From Polaribacter haliotis (GTDB lineage Bacteria; Bacteroidota; Bacteroidia; Flavobacteriales; Flavobacteriaceae), in contig NZ_CP061813.1 of the NCBI RefSeq assembly GCF_014784055.1, forward strand, positions 3,296,001 through 3,360,000: a DNA stretch of 64,000 nucleotides. Direction: 5' to 3'. A model generated the notes under the pieces. The model made no database searches, was not told where the DNA came from, and saw only the letters and a program-made list of their open reading frames with translations. Position 1 is the stretch's first letter. Each line of letters starts with the position of its first letter. Shown here piece by piece: positions 52,595 to 62,730 of the stretch. Made by a program: the position numbers and the translations under genes.

Positions 52595-53413
52595 CTATAA
52601 ATTATTTATTGTTTTACGAATGGCAACTAAATTGGTTAACAAGCTTTCTAAATTGTCTAAATGCAACATGTTTGCGCCATCAGATTTTGCGTTTGCAGGA
52701 TCGAAATGTGTTTCGATAAATAAACCATCTACATTGTTAACAACTCCAGCTCTGGCAATGGTTTCAATCATTTCTGGTCTTCCACCTGTAACTCCAGCAG
52801 TTTGATTTGGTTGTTGTAATGAATGTGTAACATCTAAAATAGTAGGTGCGAATTCACGCATTTCTGGGATTCCACGAAAATCGACAATCATGTCTTGGTA
52901 GCCAAACATGGTTCCTCTATCTGTAATCCATGCTTTGTTTGAGCCTGCATCTTTTACTTTTTGAACGGCGTGTTTCATAGCAGCAGGACTCATAAATTGC
53001 CCTTTTTTTAAATTGACAACCTTACCTGTTTTTGCAGCAGCAACCACCAAATCTGTTTGACGTACCAAAAAGGCAGGAATCTGTAAAATATCTACATATG
53101 CTGCAGCTTTTATAGCATCTGAAACTTCGTGAATGTCTGTAACTGTTGGTACATTAAAGGTTTCCGAAACTTTTCTTAGGATTTTTAATGCTTTTTCATC
53201 TCCAATTCCTGTAAAACTATCGATTCTACTTCTGTTTGCTTTTTTAAAACTTCCTTTAAAAATATAAGGAATTTCTAGTTTATTAGTAATTGTAATTACT
53301 TTTTCTGCAATTCTTAAAGCCATTTCTTCACTTTCAATCGCACAAGGCCCAGCCAATAAAAAGAAGTTGTTAGAATTTGTGTGTTTTATGTTTGGTATAA
53401 GAGATAAGTCCAT
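52595..53413 (-). CDS. kdsA: 3-deoxy-8-phosphooctulonate synthase
   Basis: A 272-residue cytosolic enzyme that condenses phosphoenolpyruvate and arabinose-5-phosphate to KDO-8-phosphate, the first committed step toward the inner core of LPS. The TIM barrel shows FFLLAGPCAIESEE, IFKGSFKKANRSRIDSFTG, TDIHEVSDAIKAA, NLKKGQFMSPAAM, TDRGTMFGYQDMIVDFRG and the C-terminal THFDPANAKSDGANML. The frame could open at a TTG at 53431, but the ATG at 53411-53413 gives MDLSLIPNIKHTN, the usual flavobacterial start. A TATTTTTG -7 box lies at 53429-53436 on this strand. Confidence 0.93.
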   Translation of the reverse strand: MDLSLIPNIKHTNSNNFFLLAGPCAIESEEMALRIAEKVITITNKLEIPYIFKGSFKKANRSRIDSFTGIGDEKALKILRKVSETFNVPTVTDIHEVSDAIKAAAYVDILQIPAFLVRQTDLVVAAAKTGKVVNLKKGQFMSPAAMKHAVQKVKDAGSNKAWITDRGTMFGYQDMIVDFRGIPEMREFAPTILDVTHSLQQPNQTAGVTGGRPEMIETIARAGVVNNVDGLFIETHFDPANAKSDGANMLHLDNLESLLTNLVAIRKTINNL

Positions 53414-53428
53414 TTGTATAATTTTTGA

Positions 53429-53436
53429 CAAAAATA
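53429..53436 (-). promoter_or_regulatory. Candidate -7 box of the kdsA promoter
   Basis: Minus strand TATTTTTG matches TAnnTTTG, 15 bases before the kdsA ATG. No TTG -33 box at the right spacing; partial support only. Confidence 0.35.
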
Positions 53437-53545
53437 CACAAATTTTTAGCGTTTAAATAGTTGCTCTATTTAGTTTTTAAAATAAGTGTCCGAAGATTAT
53501 TTATAATTTAAATAACTATATTTATAGTCTAAAAATAGATTTAAA

Positions 53546-54544
53546 ATGAAAAAAATAATTGGTTGTTTTTTAATGCTAACAGTAATGTTTAGTTGTGTTA
53601 TTTCAAAAAAAGGAAAAGATGGAGTTAGGGGAAAAGATGGTTTAAGTGCTAAAAGTGAGGTTTTTATAGACTCTAATTTGGTTCGAAAACATTTATACAC
53701 TTTGGCTTCTGATGATATGGAAGGAAGAAAATCTGGAACTCCAGGAATAGAAAAAGCGGCTGTTTATATAGAAAATGAGTTTAAAAATTTGGGTTTATCT
53801 ACTTTTGGAGAATTAGAAGATTATAGACAAACTTTTACTTTTAAAAATAGAAGAACTGGTGAAGATATTACTTCTAGTAATATTATTGGCGTTTTAGAAG
53901 GGAAGAGTAAAAAGGACGAATATGTAATTGTTTCTGCACATTACGATCATTTGGGAATGAAAAAGAGTGGAGAAGGAGACTTGATTTTTAATGGTGCAAA
54001 CGACGATGCTTCTGGTGTAACTGGTGTTTTAGCATTGGCAAAATATTTTAAAAAAGTTGGTAACGAAAGAACGATAGTTTTTGCTGCTTTTACTGCAGAA
54101 GAAATGGGTTTAATTGGTTCTACACATTTTGGAAAGGGAATTGATGCCAGCAAATTTGTTGCAGGAATTAACTTAGAAATGATTGGAAAAACCCCAAGTT
54201 TCGGTCCAAATACTGCTTGGTTAACAGGTTTTGAGCGTTCTGATTTTGGAAAAATAATTCAGAAAAATTTAGTAGGAACTGGATACCAGTTATTTCCAGA
54301 TCCTTATAAGAATTTTAATTTGTTTTTTAGATCCGACAATGCTTCTTTGGCACGTTTGGGAGTTCCATCTCACACTTTTTCTACAACACCAATTGATGTA
54401 GATAAAGATTATCACAAGGTTTCTGATGAAGCAGAAACCTTAAATATTACAGTAATTACACAAACGATTCAGGCAGTTGCGAAAGGAACTGAAAGTATTA
54501 TTAATGGAAAAGATACGCCAACAAGAGTTGTAATTAAAAAATAG
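53546..54544 (+). CDS. M28-family zinc aminopeptidase lipoprotein
   Basis: A 332-residue lipoprotein (lipobox VMFSC, about 17). The M28 co-catalytic zinc site is readable: VSAHYDHLGMK (His, with nearby Asp), NGANDDASGVTG (Asp bridging the metals), AAFTAEEMGLIGS (Glu-Glu) and a late TFSTTPIDVDKDYH (His). A KGKDGVRGKDG collagen-like linker follows the lipid anchor. M28 enzymes cut N-terminal residues from peptides; here it acts in the periplasm or on the surface. Neighbours 12 bases downstream are a DUF4136 lipoprotein and a TfoX_N protein; no common pathway is obvious. Confidence 0.9.
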   Translation: MKKIIGCFLMLTVMFSCVISKKGKDGVRGKDGLSAKSEVFIDSNLVRKHLYTLASDDMEGRKSGTPGIEKAAVYIENEFKNLGLSTFGELEDYRQTFTFKNRRTGEDITSSNIIGVLEGKSKKDEYVIVSAHYDHLGMKKSGEGDLIFNGANDDASGVTGVLALAKYFKKVGNERTIVFAAFTAEEMGLIGSTHFGKGIDASKFVAGINLEMIGKTPSFGPNTAWLTGFERSDFGKIIQKNLVGTGYQLFPDPYKNFNLFFRSDNASLARLGVPSHTFSTTPIDVDKDYHKVSDEAETLNITVITQTIQAVAKGTESIINGKDTPTRVVIKK

Positions 54545-54556
54545 AAAAAAGTAATA

Positions 54557-55078
54557 ATGAAGTCTATAAAATATTTCTTTTTGTTATTGTTGATGAGTTG
54601 TGGAACATCGAAGGTTGTCTACGATTATGATGATAAAACAGATTTTTCTCAATTTAAAACTTTTCATTTTTTTGAAGATGTTGGAAGTGGTTTTAATGAA
54701 TTCGATGTAAAAAGAACGACTGCAATTTTAGAAAACGAATTATCGAAATCTGGTTTTGTGAAAGTGGAGAACCCAGACTTTTTCGTCAATATAACAGCAA
54801 AAGTAACTGAAGCACAAAACAGAAATACGATAGGTATTGGTATTGGAAGTGGAGGTAGAAATGGCGGATTCGGTATTTCTGGAGGCATTCCTATTGGAGG
54901 AAAAAAACTAAATGAAGAGCTTATTATTGAATTTGTAAATGCAAAAACAAACGAACTTTTTTGGGAAGGTTCTTTAATTTCAACAATTAAAGAAAAAAGA
55001 AAACCAGCAGAAAGAGAGTTGTATTTAACAGATGTAATTCAGAAAATTTTGGCAAAATATCCACCAAAAAGAAAATAA
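54557..55078 (+). CDS. DUF4136 lipoprotein
   Basis: A 173-residue lipoprotein (lipobox LLMSC). VYDYDDKTDFSQFKTFHFFED is the start of DUF4136, followed by LENELSKSGF, DFFVNITAKV and a Gly-rich stretch, ending LTDVIQKILAKYPPK. Function unknown; it sits 12 bases after the peptidase and two bases before the TfoX_N gene, so the three form one unit. Confidence 0.85.
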   Translation: MKSIKYFFLLLLMSCGTSKVVYDYDDKTDFSQFKTFHFFEDVGSGFNEFDVKRTTAILENELSKSGFVKVENPDFFVNITAKVTEAQNRNTIGIGIGSGGRNGGFGISGGIPIGGKKLNEELIIEFVNAKTNELFWEGSLISTIKEKRKPAERELYLTDVIQKILAKYPPKRK

Positions 55079-55080
55079 TA

Positions 55081-55437
55081 ATGGCATACAACGAATTTTT
55101 AGCAGACAGAGTTTCTCAGTTTTTGGTTGAAAAAAGTGTGCCTTTTGAAACTAAAAAAATGATGGGAGGTTTACTTTTTAAAGTAGATGATAAAATGCTT
55201 GTAGGTGTAAATAAAGACGAGATTATGGCAAGGATTAATCCAGATATTTATGAAGCTTCACTATTAAAAGAGGGCTGTAATAAAATGAATTTTACTGGTA
55301 GACCAATGAAAGGTTTCGTTTTTCTTTCTGATGAAGCCATCGATTTAGATGAAAATTTACATTACTGGTTGCAATTAGCATTGGATTTTAATCCGTTTGC
55401 AAAAGCAAGTAAGAAGAGAAAAACTACCAAAAAGTAA
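55081..55437 (+). CDS. TfoX N-terminal-domain protein
   Basis: A 118-residue cytoplasmic protein. FETKKMMGGLLFKVDDKMLVGV and ARINPDIYEASLLKEGC match the TfoX N-terminal domain; the C-terminal TfoX half is missing, the usual state of this short form in Bacteroidetes. Its Lys-rich tail (KASKKRKTTKK) may bind nucleic acid. A competence role should not be assumed. Confidence 0.85.
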   Translation: MAYNEFLADRVSQFLVEKSVPFETKKMMGGLLFKVDDKMLVGVNKDEIMARINPDIYEASLLKEGCNKMNFTGRPMKGFVFLSDEAIDLDENLHYWLQLALDFNPFAKASKKRKTTKK

Positions 55438-55450
55438 TATAACAGAAAAA

Positions 55451-55470
55451 CAATAGAGCATGCTCTATTG
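55451..55470. repeat. Perfect 20-base palindrome
   Basis: CAATAGAGCATGCTCTATTG reads the same on both strands. It lies 13 bases after the TfoX_N stop and before the bidirectional terminator; could be an operator or extra hairpin. Confidence 0.6.
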
Positions 55471-55478
55471 CAAAAAAT

Positions 55479-55510
55479 AAATCCCTTTAAAAATTAATTT
55501 AAAGGGATTT
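55479..55510. terminator. Bidirectional intrinsic terminator
   Basis: AAATCCCTTTAAA (55479-55491) pairs perfectly with TTTAAAGGGATTT (55498-55510) around a 6-base loop, with A and T runs outside. It serves the convergent TfoX_N and outer-membrane genes. Confidence 0.85.
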
Positions 55511-55530
55511 AAAGTTTTTAATAGTTATTC

Positions 55531-56013
55531 TTAAAATTGATATCTGATACTAAAAGCAATATCATTATCGTAATCGTTAAAGTTGTTTCCAAAACCAAAC
55601 TCTGGTCTTAAATCTAAAGAAAGTAAGATTGGGGCAGTTGGAAAGTTGTACTCGATTCCAACATCACCAGCAGCGAAAACAAAAGTTTCAGAAAAATTTC
55701 CATTATCACTTTTACTACTGTAGTTTCCTAAACCACCACCAACACCTGCGTACCAGTTAAAACCACCATCTATATTCCAAACCCATTGGTAAATAGCTGT
55801 AGCTTTAAAACCGTCGTAATTTTTGTTGTCTCTTAAACCTAAATCAATTTCTAATCTGTTATTATCTCCTAACGCTCTTTGGTAAGAAATTTCTCCTCCA
55901 AAACCATCATTATCTCCCAAACGCAAACCAATTGCATTTTTAGAAATATCTTGTGCGTTTGCCGAAAATGCTCCAGCTACTATAAGACCGATAATTAAAA
56001 GTGTTTTTTTCAT
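55531..56013 (-). CDS. Small outer-membrane beta-barrel protein
   Basis: A 160-residue protein with a signal peptide (MKKTLLIIGLIVAGAFSANAQ). Amphipathic strands such as AIGLRLGDNDGFGGEISYQ, NRLEIDLGLRDN and GGFNWYAGVGGGLGNY, and a terminal aromatic residue (SIRYQF), are typical of eight-stranded OmpA/OmpW-sized barrels. No OmpA-like C-terminal domain is present. A TAATTTTG -7 box sits at 56042-56049 on this strand. It follows the alpha-2-macroglobulin gene by 93 bases and may be transcribed separately. Confidence 0.85.
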   Translation of the reverse strand: MKKTLLIIGLIVAGAFSANAQDISKNAIGLRLGDNDGFGGEISYQRALGDNNRLEIDLGLRDNKNYDGFKATAIYQWVWNIDGGFNWYAGVGGGLGNYSSKSDNGNFSETFVFAAGDVGIEYNFPTAPILLSLDLRPEFGFGNNFNDYDNDIAFSIRYQF

Positions 56014-56106
56014 AATTTATATTTCATTTTTGATTGAATGACAAAATTAGATGTATTATTCCATTGAAATGAACTCATTTAAAATATTAATTACTACAAA
56101 TGGATT

Positions 56107-59100
56107 TTAATTATTCACATTTAAACGAACACCTTTAGAATGACTACTAAATTCAGGAGCATACATACTTTGTATAGTGGTTGTTCCATTGCTAAAATTA
56201 CCAGCATTATTTACTCTTAAATCGTATTCGAACACATAAATTCCTTTTGGTAATCTGTCAAAAAAGAAATTGGTTGATGCATCTTTTGTGCTTTCATAAT
56301 AGCCTAAATTATCTTGCCATTTGTATTTAGAAATTACATTAATTGGCTCTAAACCAGAAGCTCTCATGTCTTTCATGTGAATGAATTCCATATTTCTATC
56401 CGAACGTAATTCTATTCTTACAGTTACCAAATCACCGATTTTTAAACTAGTGTTTTTTGTGATTTCTTCTAATTTTTTACCAGAATCTGAGTTCACTTTT
56501 TTAAACAATCTCTTGTTCAATTTTAAAGGAGTTTCTGCTGAAGTAATTTTATCTAAATCTTCAAAATATTGCCAATACAAACCTCCCCAAGCAATTCCAT
56601 TTCCTTTTTTGTTGATGGTAATTTCGCTCATTTCTGGAGTTATTTCTGCACCATTCCAAGAGGTTTTAAAATAGCCAGTTCCAGCTTCCACTTTTACATC
56701 TTCCATTTTCGATGGATCGATTGTTTTTTTGCCAACTTTAATGGTTGCCATTTCTGTTACAGACACCCAATCTTTTCCAGTTAATAATAAAGAATATACT
56801 GCTTCTGTAGTTGCTTTTGTTGTTTTCCAACGATTTGTTTGCTTGTTTTTTAGCAACCAGATTTTTAAATTATCAATTATTGAGACGTCATTTTCAATTT
56901 CAGAGAAAACTTCAATCATTAATGCTTGCGTTTCCACAGGCGCTTGGTAATAATAATAACCAGCTTTGTTTTCTTTCCAATACATTCCTAATTCATCAGA
57001 ACTAATACTTGTCTCTTTTAAAGAAGCTACTATTTTGTTGGAAGCTGTTTTTTGATTGTCTCTAAAAAGGGATAAAGCAATTTGCCCTTTTGCATACAAA
57101 TTATAGTCTTTCCAATATATTGCAGACTGATTCATATAATAGTCGTTTGCTTTTTTAGTTTCAGAATTCATAGAAATAGCGTCATAAAAACTTCTCATAT
57201 ACAAATACTGAATTGTAAAATAATTCAAATTATTCTTTGCTAAATAGGCGTTGTATTGTTTTTCTCCTTCTTTTTTCGTTTTTGCTTTTTGTTTGATAAT
57301 CTCTGCTCTTTCCAACAATTTTTGATAATTTTCTAAAAGTTCTTTGTCTAAAAATTGAACGGCTTTTTCAATCATTTTTCTGGTGGAAGCATTAAAATTG
57401 GTAACTCCCAATTTTTGTAAATGGCCAAATCCTGAAGCAATATGTTGTGTCATATAAATATTTTCATATCTACTCCCTTTAAACCATGGAAATCCGCCAG
57501 AACTCATTTGAATATCTTGTAATTTATTAATGGCTTTTTCCTGCTCATTTTTCATTTTATTCAAATCGAATAATAATGCAATTCTTTTCTTTTGTTCAGT
57601 TTCCGATTGTGCATCTCTTAACCAAGGTGTTTCCTGAATTATTAGCGATTTCAATTCCTGATTTTTCTCCAAGTTAGACAATAAAGCATCCGAATTTTTC
57701 CAAGCATTAAAAACATCTTGAATTCTTGGATTTGAATTCGCCACAAAACTCGCTAAAGTATTTGCGTAATATCTCGAAAATGTTTGTTCTGCACATTCAT
57801 GAGGATATTCCATTAAATATGGCAAAGATTGAATCGCATACCAAACAGGATTTGAAGTAAATTCTAAAGTTAATTTGTGGTTTTTTAATGTTGAAGAAGA
57901 AGAAGAAGAACTCTTTAGTTTATCTAACGTAAAAGTTTTCGTTTGGTTGGAACGAATCCACATTGGAAGCGTTTCTGTAACCAACATTCTGTTCGATAAA
58001 ACAGGTAAAACATTTTGTTCTCCATCGGAAAAATCACCAGCTTTTGCCACAATTTTATATTGTACAGCTTGCACAGTTTCAGGAATTGATAAATTCCAAG
58101 AAACATTCGTATTTCCATCTTTGTCAACAGAGAAATTTTTGTTAGAATTTGTATTTTCTAATTCACTATTTATTTCTTTTCCTGTAATTACATCAGTTAA
58201 AATTAGTTTTGCAAAACCAGATAATTGATTATTTGTAAGATTTGTAACTTTTGCTGATAAAGTAATTTTATCTCCTTCTCTTAAAAAACGTGGCGCATTT
58301 GGCACAACCATCAATTCTTTTTGAGTAACTGTTTGCAATGTTTTTGTTGCCGATTTTAACCCTTTTGTATGTACCAATAATTGCAACTTCCATCTAGTTA
58401 AAGCTTCTGGCATTGTAAACGTAAAACTGACTTTACCATTCTTATCGGTTCTCAATTGAGGATAAAAGAAAGCAGTTTCATTAAAGTTTGTTCTTGCTTT
58501 TACTTGCGATAATTGATCGTCAATTCCGTTTTTAGTAGTTATTACAATAACTCCATTCGCACCTTTTGAACCATAAAGTGAAGTGGCTTCAGAGTCTTTT
58601 AAAACGTTTAGTTCTAAAATATCTGCTGGATTTAATTCCTGTGCTTTCTCCATTGTAATTTCCTTTCCATTAACAATGTATAATGGAATAGCTCCATCAG
58701 AACTATTAAACAAACCTCTTAACCTTATATTTTCGGTATTTTCATTATTTATACTCACTCCAGAAACTTTTCCATCTAACAATTCAGAATCCATAACAAC
58801 ACTTTCTGCTTCGACAATAGCAGAGCTAGTTACAGCTTTTCTCTTTTGCATTCCATAGCCAGTCACAACAACTTCATCTAAGTGGTTGGCATCTTCATTT
58901 AATTTTACATCTAAATCATTATAAGTTTTAATAATTTTTTCTTCACTTTTGTAACCTAAATAACTAAAAATTAAAACATCTCCTTTTTTTATTTTTAAAG
59001 AATAATTTCCATCGAAATCTGTTTCTGTGCCAAATACAGTGCCTTTTATAGAAATGGAAACGCCTGGTAAAGGCTCTCCATTTTCGTCACCAACAAAACC

Positions 59101-62100
59101 ACTTACAGTTCCATCAAAATCTTTTCGAGTGTTATTTAGTTTTCGTTCTATTTGTCTTAAGTAAGTTCTATTTAACCAGCTGTTATTGTTCAAACTAAAC
59201 CCAAACCAATTATAATTAGTGTAATTCGTACTTGGAAAACCATAATATCGCCTACTATTATTCTGAATATTAAAATTATTCGTCCCAAAACTATAATTTG
59301 CAAAACTCGTTTGATATGAATAATAAGTACGTTTTGGAGTAATTGGATTAAAAGACCAATTATGACTCTTAAATTGATCTAAAGAAGCATCGTACATAGA
59401 AGCCAAAACTTCGGATGCAATTGCGTCATTTTTATCGTCTTTAATCGTAAAACTCCAAGTTTGTTCTACTCCAGGTTGTAATTTGTCTCTAAAAATATTG
59501 GTTTCAATTTTTATATTTTCTATAATTTCTGGAATGTTAATAGGTAGGTTTCCACTTTCGAAATAATTGTAGTTTACAAAATGATATTTAATCGCAAAAC
59601 CACCAAGGTCTTCTTTTTCAATAGGAATTTTTAACGTTTTTATTCTGTCGTTTAAATGAATAAAATGCGTTTTTACTATTTTATGATTCTTTTCAATTTG
59701 AACCACAATTGTAATATCTTTCGAAGCAGAACCTACTTGAAGCAAAATTTCGTCTCCGATTTTATATATTGTTTTATCGGTATTTATGATGAATAATTTA
59801 TTATCAGGCACTTTTTTATCATTCGTAGAAAACAACGAAAATCGTTTTTCGTCTTTTACTGCTTGTCCGAATTTGTCTTCACTTTCTAAAACAACAATAT
59901 ATTTTCCAGAAACCCATTTGTCAATATTTTTTAGGCTGATTTCTTTCTCCTTTTCCGTATTAAAATTGGTGCTAAAAACAAGTTTTCCCTTTTTCCAGTT
60001 TTTCTCTTCCATTTCATTTTCTGAATAAGCTTCATTTGGGAAAAGTTTTCGAAACATATTCTCAGAGATATCTTGATAAAAAGGTACACTCCAAGGTCTT
60101 TTTCTTTGCGGGTTTTTGGGTGCTTGTAACTTATATATTTTAAGAATTCCTTTTGCAGGAGAAAATTCGCCGTTTAAATTATTTGTTTCTATTTTTAATT
60201 TATTTTCATTAGAATATTTATCAATATTTTCATCCATAGAAATGGTTGCTAATAAAGAATGGTATCCAACTTTTACAGTGCTTGTTGCACTTCGAGTCTC
60301 ACCATTTACATCAGTAACATCAGCTGTAATTTCGTAAGTAAAAACGGGTAAATTTTCTTTGGAAACACTTTCGTCTGCCAAAGCTTTAAATTTTATAGAA
60401 AAATTTCCAGAAGCATCAGTAATGGTTTCTCCGTTTGTAATTTCTTGCGAAGAAGAAGTTGGTCTTGGTCTGTACCAATAATACCAACTTGGATATTGTA
60501 CTTTTCTATGTACTCTGTACACCACTTTTGCATCTGTAATTGTAGCTCCAGAAAATGCTTTTGCGAATCCTTTAATAGTTACAGAATCGTTGATTTTAAA
60601 AGTTTCTGTAATGGGTTTAAAGTCGGTTTCAAATTTTGGTCTTTTGTATTCTTCAACAGAAATAGTAACAGAATTATTATAATCGAATCTGTAATATTCA
60701 CTACTATCTTCTTCTAGACTTTCATCAACAGAAATGCTAAAATTGCCTGTTAATCCATTATTTGGTAAGATAAATTCGCCAGCAATAGAACCAAATTCAT
60801 TCAATTTTAAATTTAATTCTTTTACCTCTTGATTATTTACGTCCTTAAGAACAATTTTCACAAATTCATTTTTGAAAATTTCAGAATTTTCTCCTTGTTT
60901 TTTTATTACAATTGCTTTAAAATAAACAGTTTGTCCTGGTCTGTAAATACTTCTATCTGTAAAAATAAACGGTTTTATAAATGTTTTTGCTTTTTGAGTG
61001 CTATTATTTCTGTTATTTTCTCGTAAATACTGGTTTCCAAAATTTGCAATATCATTTTTTGTTTTTACAGAAATTTCCACATTTTGATAATAGGTATTGC
61101 TTTTATAAGATGCAAAACCATTTTTATCCGTTATTAATTTTTTATTGATATAAGCACCTCTTTGTTTTCGTTCATTATGCAAATGAATTTCTGCATTTTT
61201 AATTGGTTCTCCATTATTACGATCTACAATTTGGTAATTATGAATGTTGTTAAACGTATTCTGAACTAAAGTTAAATCCGTAACTTGAATGGTAGTTGTT
61301 CCAAAAATAGCTTTTTCACTCAGTTCTTTTTCATCGGAAGTCACTATTAAATACAACCCGTTTTTTAATTTCGGAACAATAATTTCTGTGGTATGTTGTA
61401 AATAATCGTTTTCGTTTCTTAGGTTGTTATTCCAATTTTCTGAAGATTTTAATTTGCTGATATATTTTATTTTATCCTCACTTTTATAGGTTTTATTTAA
61501 TGTAAGAATATCTTTTTTACTGATTTTATAAACGGAAAAATAAAGATTATCTATATTTTTATAATTGATTTCTAACCTTGAATTTTTATCAATAGGAATA
61601 AACTTTTCAACACGAATATTAATTGTTTTTTGCTCAATTTGAGATTTTAAAACCGTACATTTTTTCGCTCCTAAACTTTCTGGGAATTTTTTAATAACTT
61701 CATTACAAATAGCAATGGCATCTTTATTTTTGAATCTGTTTTCTTTTGATGAATTATAATTATTCGCCTGATTTTTATAAATATTCGCAATTTCAAAAGC
61801 GTACAATCCACTCGCTTCAAAATTTTTAAATTTTTCTTTTGAAGTTTTTAAGGTTGCTAATAAAATGGCTTCCTTATTATTAAAAGTGGCATTATTATTC
61901 ACAAATTGAAGTCTTTGAACATCTATATCTGCCAAAGCATTTGTGTTGTTTTCAGTCAAATGAAAATAAATTAATTTTTGATAGACTTTTAACGCGTTCA
62001 TTTGAAGTGATAAACTATCTTTTGAAACAATTTTTATATCGGAAAAAGTATCAAGATCACTTAAATAGGAGGGAGCATCAATTTTAAATTGATAGGCAGG

Positions 62101-62730
62101 TTTATTAATAGAATTTTCTGAAGTTTTATAAAATGTCATAGCATTATTTGCCAAGAAATCGAATAATGTTGGTCTAATCGTTTTGGCATCTTTCTGAATT
62201 TGAAGAATATCAGCAAACTCAGTCACTTTTATTTTTTGTAACTCTTTTTCATTTGAAAGTGAAGCTTTATAATAGGTATGAATTTCTTCGAAAAGCGTGT
62301 TTAAATCCCAAGTTCTAAAATCCGTGGAATCTACTTTAATTGCTGTTTGTGTTCGATTATAAAACTTGTATCTATTTTGAGTGTAATATTGCCAATACAA
62401 ATTTGCTAAAACGTTTTGCAATACATTTTTTGTAGGAAAACTGCTTTCAGAAATATGTTCTTTAAAGTTGTTAATTACCTTTAATTGCGCGTCTTCTTCC
62501 AGCGTTAAAGCAAATTTACTTTTATAAAAAAGCGATTTTATAATTTGCGGAGAATTATTTTCTTTTGTAGCTGAATTGTAAATTTTTTCTACAATTTTTA
62601 ATGCTGATTTTGGTAGGTTATCAACCTCAAATTTCTCAACTTCTGTCCAAAGTTTGTCAAAATTATTTTGAGAATTCGTGGTTAGAGAAAATAAGATCAT
62701 TAATAGAAAAGTTATTGTTGTGTTTTTCAT
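56107..62730 (-). CDS. Alpha-2-macroglobulin with inserted SusC-type CPD and plug domains
   Basis: 2207 residues from the ATG at 62728-62730 (a TTG at 62736 is also in frame). Signal peptide to about 22, a helical N-terminal part, MG2 domain near 593 (FTDRSIYRPGQTVYFKA), bait-region-like domains, then near 1205-1275 a carboxypeptidase-regulatory-like domain (GFVGDENGEPLPGVSISIKG) and near 1280-1405 a SusC-type plug (LDEVVVTGYGMQKRKAV, then VLKDSEATSLYGSKGANGVI). The macroglobulin resumes (FTFTMPEALTRWKLQLLV), with thioester motif CAEQ near 1645 and the alpha-helical thioester domain. Bacterial A2M traps proteases in the periplasm. No barrel follows the plug. The insertion suggests contact with TonB or SusC-like receptors. 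Confidence 0.9.
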   Translation of the reverse strand: MKNTTITFLLMILFSLTTNSQNNFDKLWTEVEKFEVDNLPKSALKIVEKIYNSATKENNSPQIIKSLFYKSKFALTLEEDAQLKVINNFKEHISESSFPTKNVLQNVLANLYWQYYTQNRYKFYNRTQTAIKVDSTDFRTWDLNTLFEEIHTYYKASLSNEKELQKIKVTEFADILQIQKDAKTIRPTLFDFLANNAMTFYKTSENSINKPAYQFKIDAPSYLSDLDTFSDIKIVSKDSLSLQMNALKVYQKLIYFHLTENNTNALADIDVQRLQFVNNNATFNNKEAILLATLKTSKEKFKNFEASGLYAFEIANIYKNQANNYNSSKENRFKNKDAIAICNEVIKKFPESLGAKKCTVLKSQIEQKTINIRVEKFIPIDKNSRLEINYKNIDNLYFSVYKISKKDILTLNKTYKSEDKIKYISKLKSSENWNNNLRNENDYLQHTTEIIVPKLKNGLYLIVTSDEKELSEKAIFGTTTIQVTDLTLVQNTFNNIHNYQIVDRNNGEPIKNAEIHLHNERKQRGAYINKKLITDKNGFASYKSNTYYQNVEISVKTKNDIANFGNQYLRENNRNNSTQKAKTFIKPFIFTDRSIYRPGQTVYFKAIVIKKQGENSEIFKNEFVKIVLKDVNNQEVKELNLKLNEFGSIAGEFILPNNGLTGNFSISVDESLEEDSSEYYRFDYNNSVTISVEEYKRPKFETDFKPITETFKINDSVTIKGFAKAFSGATITDAKVVYRVHRKVQYPSWYYWYRPRPTSSSQEITNGETITDASGNFSIKFKALADESVSKENLPVFTYEITADVTDVNGETRSATSTVKVGYHSLLATISMDENIDKYSNENKLKIETNNLNGEFSPAKGILKIYKLQAPKNPQRKRPWSVPFYQDISENMFRKLFPNEAYSENEMEEKNWKKGKLVFSTNFNTEKEKEISLKNIDKWVSGKYIVVLESEDKFGQAVKDEKRFSLFSTNDKKVPDNKLFIINTDKTIYKIGDEILLQVGSASKDITIVVQIEKNHKIVKTHFIHLNDRIKTLKIPIEKEDLGGFAIKYHFVNYNYFESGNLPINIPEIIENIKIETNIFRDKLQPGVEQTWSFTIKDDKNDAIASEVLASMYDASLDQFKSHNWSFNPITPKRTYYSYQTSFANYSFGTNNFNIQNNSRRYYGFPSTNYTNYNWFGFSLNNNSWLNRTYLRQIERKLNNTRKDFDGTVSGFVGDENGEPLPGVSISIKGTVFGTETDFDGNYSLKIKKGDVLIFSYLGYKSEEKIIKTYNDLDVKLNEDANHLDEVVVTGYGMQKRKAVTSSAIVEAESVVMDSELLDGKVSGVSINNENTENIRLRGLFNSSDGAIPLYIVNGKEITMEKAQELNPADILELNVLKDSEATSLYGSKGANGVIVITTKNGIDDQLSQVKARTNFNETAFFYPQLRTDKNGKVSFTFTMPEALTRWKLQLLVHTKGLKSATKTLQTVTQKELMVVPNAPRFLREGDKITLSAKVTNLTNNQLSGFAKLILTDVITGKEINSELENTNSNKNFSVDKDGNTNVSWNLSIPETVQAVQYKIVAKAGDFSDGEQNVLPVLSNRMLVTETLPMWIRSNQTKTFTLDKLKSSSSSSSTLKNHKLTLEFTSNPVWYAIQSLPYLMEYPHECAEQTFSRYYANTLASFVANSNPRIQDVFNAWKNSDALLSNLEKNQELKSLIIQETPWLRDAQSETEQKKRIALLFDLNKMKNEQEKAINKLQDIQMSSGGFPWFKGSRYENIYMTQHIASGFGHLQKLGVTNFNASTRKMIEKAVQFLDKELLENYQKLLERAEIIKQKAKTKKEGEKQYNAYLAKNNLNYFTIQYLYMRSFYDAISMNSETKKANDYYMNQSAIYWKDYNLYAKGQIALSLFRDNQKTASNKIVASLKETSISSDELGMYWKENKAGYYYYQAPVETQALMIEVFSEIENDVSIIDNLKIWLLKNKQTNRWKTTKATTEAVYSLLLTGKDWVSVTEMATIKVGKKTIDPSKMEDVKVEAGTGYFKTSWNGAEITPEMSEITINKKGNGIAWGGLYWQYFEDLDKITSAETPLKLNKRLFKKVNSDSGKKLEEITKNTSLKIGDLVTVRIELRSDRNMEFIHMKDMRASGLEPINVISKYKWQDNLGYYESTKDASTNFFFDRLPKGIYVFEYDLRVNNAGNFSNGTTTIQSMYAPEFSSHSKGVRLNVNN

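Noticed and set aside
56107..62730. Two genes, a TonB receptor and an A2M, mis-joined
   Set aside because: A single open frame without stops runs through, the plug lies between macroglobulin domains, and no beta-barrel sequence is present.
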